NCBI GenBank assembly: GCA_030847615.1
Contig: JAUMIR010000005.1
Span: 170,590,596 to 170,654,595 of the forward strand
Direction: 5' to 3'
Length of the DNA stretch: 64,000 nucleotides
Source of the DNA: Gambelia wislizenii
Taxonomy: Eukaryota; Chordata; Lepidosauria; Squamata; Crotaphytidae
How positions within the stretch are numbered: position 1 is the first letter of the stretch; each line of letters opens with the position of its first letter. Positions 57,421-64,000 of the stretch are shown in pieces. Both the position numbers and the translations under genes were made by a program. The notes under the pieces were generated by a model. The model worked only from the letters and a program-made list of their open reading frames with translations. It made no database searches and was not told the origin of the DNA.

Positions 57421-57587
57421 TGTCATGTCTTGGTAAGTGGTACATACAGGGCTGACAACATATTACAATGTGTATGTCACCCTTTTATTCTGACCAAGAG
57501 TGTTACAGATTACTTAGATCTCTAAAAGTCCATATGTCTTTTCAAAAGCTAGCATTGTTGTCTATGACAATGAAGTGTGAGTCGTGA

Positions 57588-58617
57588 GACTTGTCTATAC
57601 TGGGTGGGTGGGTGGGGAAATCCAACTGAAATTCAGATTACTTTGGCTGGGAGTTGTGCCACGTGAAATACGGACTACTCTGGCCCAAAGTTAAGCATCA
57701 CACCTTCCCTGGCCAAAGCTCGAATCTGCACCGCTCATTGCTGGGTTTTTCTACAACAAGTCATTCATCCAGATTTTTACCCCCAGGCACCTCTGCAGTG
57801 CCATTTCCCTGCCTCCTTTGTGATGTCGCTACTGGTGTACAGTAGCTTGCTCTGGAGTCAGAACAAGGCACCCAGCCACATCAAATGCGTACCTGGCTGC
57901 TCATTATGACCTCAGAGTGAGTTACTGTGCACAGAGCTCTGCCTTCCCAATGCACACTCATATGCTCTGAGGTCATGACAAGGCCAGAAATGTGATCGCT
58001 TGGCTGGCCACTTGTTTTGACCTCACAGTGAGTGACTATGTGCCAGGGCTCTGCCTTCCCAGTGCACCATTGCTTGTCCTGAGGACAAAAAAAAGCAGCC
58101 AGCCATACAATTGTGTGGCTGGCTGTTCTTTCTGACCTCAGAGCAAGTGACTATGCATCAGGGCTTTGCCTTCCTGGTGCAAAATCACTTGCTCTGAGGT
58201 CAGAATGAGGTGGTCAGACATACAATTGTGTGCTTGGCCACTCATTCTGACTTCAGAGGGAATGACTGCACTTCGGCTCTGCCTTCCCCACTGATATTGG
58301 AATGAGGAAGTGGCACAGAGGAGGGGGAAAATGGTGGCACCTGTCAGACAGTGCTTGTCCTGCCTTCCCACCCCCCAAATCCAGGGCAGATCCTTTGTTC
58401 ACACTGCAGCTTTCTCCAGTTTCAAGCAAACTCCGGAGAAAACTTTGAGTTTTTAAAACCTGGATTAAGGTGATATGCCCCAGGTTTGGTGCAGATAGGC
58501 TGTATGTCATGTGGCCTTACCGCACCAGATTTAGGGATAAGGCTACACATTGTGTGGCCTTATTGGGCCAGATTTGGGGGGGGGCTGTTTGGTTTTTTTC
58601 ACTAGTGTAGACAGGAC
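57588..58617. mobile_element. TIR DNA element G with minisatellite
   Basis: Left end GACTTGTCTATACTGG, inverted right end GTCCTGTCTACACTAG, 12 of 16 identical. About 1.03 kb. Its middle is filled by a repeat of about 114 bp. The ends resemble the TTGTCTA start of MITEs D and E. No clear target duplication. Confidence 0.55.
57880..58310. repeat. Minisatellite, unit about 114 bp, 3.5 copies
   Basis: TGACCTCAGAG-like starts at 57907, 58018, 58133 and 58248 (periods 111, 115, 115). Each unit holds GCTCTGCCTTCCC(A/T)GTGCA and an inverted pair CTGACCTCAGAG / CTCTGAGGTCAG, so each can fold on itself. Confidence 0.88.
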
Positions 58618-59129
58618 CATGGACTTCTTATTCAACCTCACCTTAGCCATGATCTTACATGATAGCCAGGCCACACTCTCACACCTTAAACCACCCAAAG
58701 CACAGTGACCTGCAAAATGCTCTGAACATACACCAAAGAGTATTATGCAAATAATAAATATTACAGTTTAAGGACTGAGAAAAGACTAATATTTTCCTTT
58801 TCTGTAGCCCAGCCACAGAAGGTGAATCCAGATGTTGACCCTTACTTAGCTAAGAGCCTGACAAACACCAGCAATATTACCTGAAGACAACTTTTCCTAA
58901 ACTTCCCATACTTCAGCAGCAAGCCAAGAAGGCAAGAACTCAAGCATAGCACATCCCATTAGGTAGCCATGTATCAGGGTTTGTGAGAACACATCCTTGT
59001 TTTTCCTAGCAATGCACAGGCAATAAAACCAGTATGGTTCTGGTCAGTTGTCATACAGGGCTGTACCTAGTTTTAAACAGAGATGGGAGCGTGTGGTCCT
59101 CTGGATGTTGGACAGCAATTACAATCAGT

Positions 59130-60104
59130 GGGCTTATCTATCTAGACAGGCAATATCCTATCTTCCCCCCATCTTAGAGCCCTGCAGTCCTGATGACACA
59201 GGGCATTTGCCCTGTTCTATCCCCAGTCAGTCATCACCCCCCCCCCAGAGCAGATATGGGGTTGAGATGGGGGGGGGGACGCAGGGAAGGCCCTGATACA
59301 TTTTAAAATAATACCTGTTTAAATCTATTTCCACTGGGCAGAAATGGATCAGTCCCTACAATGTTGGAGCCCATCCCGGCAGGCCAGCCCTCACTGAAGC
59401 TGCCAATCTGCCTCACTGCTTGAAAGGCTGGAAGGTGATCTGCAGCATGGTCACATGCAGGGGCCTTGGTTATATTCAGAACCAAGAACCAAATTTCTGG
59501 GGTCTATTCTGTCTCATTTACATTCTAACACTGTTTCTGAAAAGATTTTCTATCTTCTGTCTGATATTGACTCTATGGTAACTCACAAGGTTTCTCTTTT
59601 TGCCCTGCCAGCGATGAAAATTCGTGCAAGACTTATAGCTGATATTGCAGTTGATTGCTATAGGGATAACCTTATTTAATTTCAGTATTATCGTTTTTAT
59701 TCAATGTGTTTTAACTGTATTGAATTTTGTCATTCTAATGCACAATTTTTGATGCCAGTTATTTTATATAGCACTTTTATAATATTGTATTTTCATATTG
59801 TTCTTATTCACTGTGTATGCAAATGGCCTTTGGTCTAAGCATTAATAAACTACTACTAGTTTGTATGGCTGGAAGGTGATCCGCAGCATGGTCACATGCA
59901 GGGGCCTTGGTCACATCTGGCAGGCCTACTTCCTGCCTTCTGAGACAGCGAGGGAAGTGGCAGTGGTGGTTGTAGTGATGGGCCAGTGTACCTGTCAGGA
60001 CCTCCTCCTGTTCTGTAGATGGTATGGGGGAAAAAACAGGCCTGATCCATGGCCAGGACACGCCAACAAGGGTCTGCCATATCCTGGCTCGTGTAGATGA
60101 GCCC
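59130..60104. mobile_element. MITE H, related to MITE C, split by a LINE fragment
   Basis: Left end GGGCTTATCTA, inverted right end GGGCTCATCTACACG. Contains CATGGTCACATGCAGGGGCC and GCAGGCCTACTTCCTGCC, which recur in MITE C (32260-32340). A LINE fragment at 59471-59866 interrupts it. Target duplication not clear. Confidence 0.65.
59471..59866 (+). mobile_element. 5'-truncated I/Ingi-like LINE with 45-bp target duplication
   Basis: 396 bp: a C-terminal coding end (KIFYLLSDIDSMV, FALPAMKIRARLIADI) to a stop near 59677, then an AT-rich 3' end finishing AATAAACTACTACTA. The protein pattern LLSD...A.KIR is the same as at the end of the LINE at 1960-5514. Flanked by 45-bp repeats 59426-59470 and 59867-59911 that differ at one base. 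Confidence 0.78.
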
Positions 60105-60888
60105 AGAACTAGCTTACAGACCAAGAGGGAGGGATAATGAAAATTACAAGTTAGGAACATCTGGAGAGCCACATGGTTTAGACACTTGCACTGTATTCAG
60201 ACCAGCTGCATTGTTCTCATTTTATATCATATTTAAACATTTAAATGTTTAATTTAAATGCTTAAATCTGCATTCTCTACTCCCAAAAGGCACTGTAGCA
60301 GCATAAAACCAAAATTGAGATACTGCTGAAGATTTTGGTTAAAATTAGTTTTCATTACAAAGCTCACATATTAACAGTGTTAGTTGTCTTGAAGAATCTG
60401 TCCCTTCTCAGTGGTTTTTCTACTGTTTTGACACCTGCTTCTGTTGTTCTGATGTCTTCCTACATCCAATAATTACTTGAGACCCAGCTGGTTTTTCACT
60501 AAGCTCTAATATACAATCAATAAGGTCGATTAATGAACTCACAAGCAACAGCATACAGTGGAGCACACACACCTTCAGAAACAACCAATACTTCATCAGC
60601 TATTACAGAACACTAATTCAATATGCATGCAGGTCTGGCAGATGGCACACAGGCAGCTGTGCCCATATTAAAAACAGAAGAAACAAAATACTGGCGCATT
60701 GGTTGCAGGGGGCGGGGCAGAGTCTCATTTCCATAAATCTGAGGAAGACAGATTAAAATAAGTTCAAGAGACTTGTTTGTATTAGGATTTCAAGAACTTT
60801 AATTTGTGGTTTCCCTGAACTAAACTACTGAGCATCTTTCTACAATTTTTTGTAACAAGCCACAACAGCACCTTTTGAAATAGTAATA

Positions 60889-61233
60889 CAGGTTGAGTAT
60901 CTCTTATCTGGAATTCCAAAATCCACATTACACCAAAATCCAAACATGTCCACATGGGTGGCTGAAATAGTGACACCTTTGCTTTCTGATGGTTCAATAT
61001 ACACAAACTTTTGTTTCATGCACAAAATTATTCAAAATATTGTGTATAAAATTACCTCCAGGCTATGCATATAAGGTGTGTATGATACATAAATGAATTT
61101 TGTGTTTAGACTTGGGTCCCATCTCTAAGATATCTCATTATGTACATGCAACTATTCCGTAACCCCTCCCCCCAAATCTGAAAGATGGAACACTTCTGGT
61201 CCCAAGCATTTCAGATAAGAGATATTCAACCTG
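60889..61233. mobile_element. Tigger/pogo-like non-autonomous element
   Basis: 345 bp with 22-bp ends CAGGTTGARTATCTCTTATC (21 of 22 identical when inverted), flanked by TA on both sides. The subterminal CCAAGCATTT / TCTGG lines match the Tigger-type ends found across amniotes. No transposase. Confidence 0.85.
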
Positions 61234-61671
61234 TATTGAGAAAGTCCATCTATGTTTTTAAGGCAAGATCCACAGTCGGGAGAACAAGCATGAATCTAGT
61301 GCTCTTTTCCTTAGAAAACCATCCTGAAAAACTTTAGTGAATGTTACATTAGAACCTACCTTGTGATGGCTAATTTTTAAGGAGACTGACATCTGCTTTC
61401 ATTATATTTGAAGAATCTCACACAGAACACGGATAACTCTGGGCCTTAGTAAGTTTTTTTTTTTAATTGACAGCACACGCAGAACTTAGAAGCATTTGGA
61501 AATATCATGTTACAAGTAATATGTTGCTTGCAAGACTAACATCATTAGATTTTGTCCAGATACCTATCACCTCAATGCACTGGGGATTTCGGAGCTTTTA
61601 TATTTTTAAGTCATTTTAAAAGAAATAATTAAAAATAATGTGTTTGGAATATGAATAGTAAGTAATGTTAC

Positions 61672-61893
61672 TTCTTGTTGTGTGCCTCCAAATCATTTCC
61701 TACTCATGGCAGCCCTAAGACCAACCTATCATGGAGCTTCCTTGGCAAGATTTGCCTTCCTCTCAGGCTGAGAGAGTGTGACTTGTCCAAGGTCACCCAG
61801 AGGTTTTCCATGGCTGAGCAGGGATTTCAACCTTGGTCTCCAGAGTCGTAATTCAATGCTCAAACCACTACACCACACTGGCTCCCTGAAGTT
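61672..61893 (-). mobile_element. tRNA-derived SINE
   Basis: ACTCATGGCAGCCCTAAGAC, CAAGATTTGCCTTCC, GTGACTTGTCCAAGGTCACC, GGTCTCCAGAGTCG, CAAACCACTACACCACACTGG: full family sequence from tail to head, minus strand. Confidence 0.88.
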
Positions 61894-61999
61894 AATTGTT
61901 GCTCGCAAGTGATAAGTAACATGTTGTTGTTTTTTAAAGGTACTACTAATGCATGAAAGTTTCACAATAACACTTCTAAGTGATTTCTCTGTGCCAGCC

Positions 62000-62455
62000 A
62001 CCTTATCCCCCCCACCGCCCAGTGCAGCTGCATGGGGAGGGGGAGGGGGAAGCCTTGCTGGGCAGGAGGTGGCTGAGCCTCAACCCAGCCAGGCAGCCAT
62101 CCCCCCCCCCCGTGATTTCCCAGCTTGTGAGGATGCTGGCCAGCCTCCTCACGGGTTAGAGAATCCCAGGAGGTGGCTGAGCCTCTCCCCAGCCAGGCAG
62201 CCATCCCCCCACGATTCCTCAGTCAGCTTCGGGATGGCTTCAGGAAGGGTGGCTGGCTGCAGGGGGGGGAAGCTTTCCAACCACCAACCACCCTCCCCAA
62301 AGCTGCAATGGGGAGCCCGATCGCGGCTTCGGGGAGGGCAGTTGATGCGGGGTCATCTTATACTGCGAGTACAGTATACCCTAAACTCTATATTTTGACT
62401 TAAAAATTGGGGGGGGGGTCATCTTATACGCCCAGTTGTCTTATACAGTATGTAC
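62000..62455. repeat. GC-rich repeat with ATCTTATACGCCCAGTTGTC end
   Basis: A block AGGAGGTGGCTGAGCCTC...CCAGCCAGGCAGCCATCCCC occurs twice (62064 and 62168, period 104). The right part has GGGGTCATCTTATACGCCCA and TTGTCTTATACAGTA, the end of an interspersed element I recall from reptiles. Long C and G tracts make spurious reading frames on both strands. Confidence 0.55.
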
Positions 62456-62576
62456 ATATAGCTAGGTCCACATTTCATAATAGAAAGGATAGTCTTCTCA
62501 TTCCCTTTTAAAAGGATGTAAGATAGTTTTGATTTTTAAAGATGTTTCCAGCAACTTTAGTCCTGGTATATAGAAA

Positions 62577-62580
62577 AGAT

Positions 62581-62611
<31 letters not shown>

Positions 62612-62622
62612 CTTTCTTTCAA
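62577..62622. repeat. (CTTT)n microsatellite
   Basis: About eleven TTTC units with one interruption. Confidence 0.95.
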
Positions 62623-62639
62623 GAGAGTAGTCTTTGAGA

Positions 62640-64000
62640 CTTCATAAGTACAGACATACCAACCCCTGGGGGACAGAGAGGAGGGGAAAGAAACAACTCA
62701 TGATAGGCCTGCAAAACACAATTTATTATTTGGGGGGGGGCAGGAAGACACAATATGATCCAGCAGTTTCATTCCAATCATTAATCACACAGGCATCTAT
62801 AGCTGACATGATGTGGAAAGGTTTTGGAAAGCCCAAAGGAAGCTCAGGCCAGACCCAAAAGATCCAGACCAGCAAAGAAAAATGTCAGGCCTCCAGAAAC
62901 TACACTTGAATATTTTTTTAAAAAACAAACAAACAGCATAACTCAGCAGAGCAGGAACTGCTGTGCAGGTGGGGATAAACAGCATGAAGTGCCAAAGGCA
63001 GAAGTGTGGAACTGTAAGGAGGGAGAGGGGAAGAAGAGAGGGGAGAGAACCTGGTTATTGGTGCCAGAACAGAAGTCAAAGCTGGCAAGAAACTAAACTG
63101 CTTGGTGGGAGGTAGGCACAAACTGTTTGAGTCATCAGCTTCACTGGCTAATGAGACCAAAAAAGTCAATATCCAATCTGCAGAAAAGTTTCAGGCAAGA
63201 GAGGGGAAGTCATGTGCCCGTGCCCAGAGACCATATTGACATTTCTAACAGCCCACTAATTCTGCTCCTTGCTGGCAGCAGTTGCTGCATTTATGTCCAG
63301 ATACATAACTGAGGGTAAGTTGCAGTGCATATTGCTTCCCTTGAGGTCTTCAACCAAGCAGCTGAATGAGAAAAGACTTAAAACCAAGCTGCTGAAGGAG
63401 GAAAGCTACAAAGGCTCTGATTCAAGGAGAGAACCCAGACAAAGAGACAGAGATGCCAGACACGACTATAGCCCTGCTGCACTGAGCAAACTCCTTCTAC
63501 TCCCAGGGGAAGAATTGTCCCTGACATTTCAGATTTTTCAACAATATTGACTGAAAACATTTGTTAGCAGATTTTGCAAGGGATGTAACAACAGATTTCA
63601 AACAACAAGCAACCAAAGAGACCACTGAAAATACAGCAGAACCAGTTACACTGAAGGAAAATAGGTGTTTGAACATTCCCTTCAAAAATCCCATAGAAAG
63701 AGGGAACTATGCTCTTCAGGAGGAAGATCAATTCAAAGCCAAGGGACAAAAAGGTCCAACTCTAGCCTCAACATTCCACAGTTCATGTGGAGATGTCATC
63801 TGAAGAAGGGTCAGAAAAGATGGCAGATGCTCATGTGGAGGTCAATACACCCATCTTTTCCTGCTTGTATTTTACAGATGCATGCAGGAAACACCACCAC
63901 TCTCTATGTGTGATAGAGACCATATATCTATGCCTATGTCTCTCTCTCTCTCTCCCTCCCTGACCTATATTATGAGATTTCAGGGCAGTGTACAAGTAAA
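62640..64000. other. Right end, no recognised gene
   Basis: Overlapping short open frames on both strands (62634-63913) have no family pattern, and no splice-consistent exon was found. Ends in a CT-rich tract at 63940-63960. Confidence 0.4.

Noticed and set aside
57880..58310. CRISPR-like regular array
   Set aside because: Whole units repeat without distinct spacers and the sequence is clearly vertebrate nuclear; it is a minisatellite.
62000..62400. Proline- and glycine-rich frames that could be a coding exon
   Set aside because: They come from C/G tracts and a 104-bp duplication in a repeat, and are open on both strands.

Overview
This is a vertebrate nuclear genome window, AT-rich and dominated by introns and transposons. 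The repeat mix suggests a squamate reptile, most likely a lizard: CR1 tails of TCATAGAA units, L2-type LINEs, an I/Ingi-like LINE ending in ATTCT repeats, a tRNA-derived SINE, 5S rRNA-derived SINEs, many short TIR elements and one Ty1/copia-type LTR element. The clade is inferred from memory of repeat families, not from a search.

The only host gene I can support is a class-B plexin receptor, closest to PLXNB2, on the minus strand. Eleven consecutive coding exons lie between 51687 and 13046: 2,269 coding bases, about 756 residues. All are bounded by AG/GT splice sites and keep one open frame. They encode a signal peptide, the sema domain, a first PSI, the first IPT-like segment, a second PSI and the start of the next extracellular part. 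A non-coding 5' exon must lie further right, because the start-codon exon opens at a splice acceptor 13 bases before the ATG. The remaining exons (third PSI, IPT repeats, transmembrane helix, GAP domain) should lie left of base 1.

Layout from left to right. 1-13045, probably intron 11: a TIR element (634-1547), a nearly full-length but broken I/Ingi-like LINE (about 1960-5514), a Harbinger-like MITE nested in a SINE (5957-6815), an L2 LINE remnant (9330-10600) and CR1 scraps. 13128-19028, intron 10: a complete copia insertion (14035-18887) with 465-bp LTRs, a GATTT target duplication and an initiator-Met half-tRNA primer site. It has lost most of its reverse transcriptase, carries a nested CR1, and holds a 32-bp sequence nearly identical to the neighbouring plexin exon. 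19122-45272: mostly single-copy intron with two 5S-derived SINEs, tRNA-SINEs, Tigger-like elements and an L2/CR1-type LINE. 45273-51700: plexin exons 4 to 1 with plain introns. 51701-64000, upstream: several TIR elements (52380, 54027, 55125, 57588, 59130), some carrying tandem repeats, then a Tigger-like element, a SINE and a GC-rich repeat.

The strongest 'second look' items are the exon fragment inside the copia element, the copia element itself, a CCAAT-plus-GC-box module shared by three TIR elements, and the nested insertions with readable target duplications.
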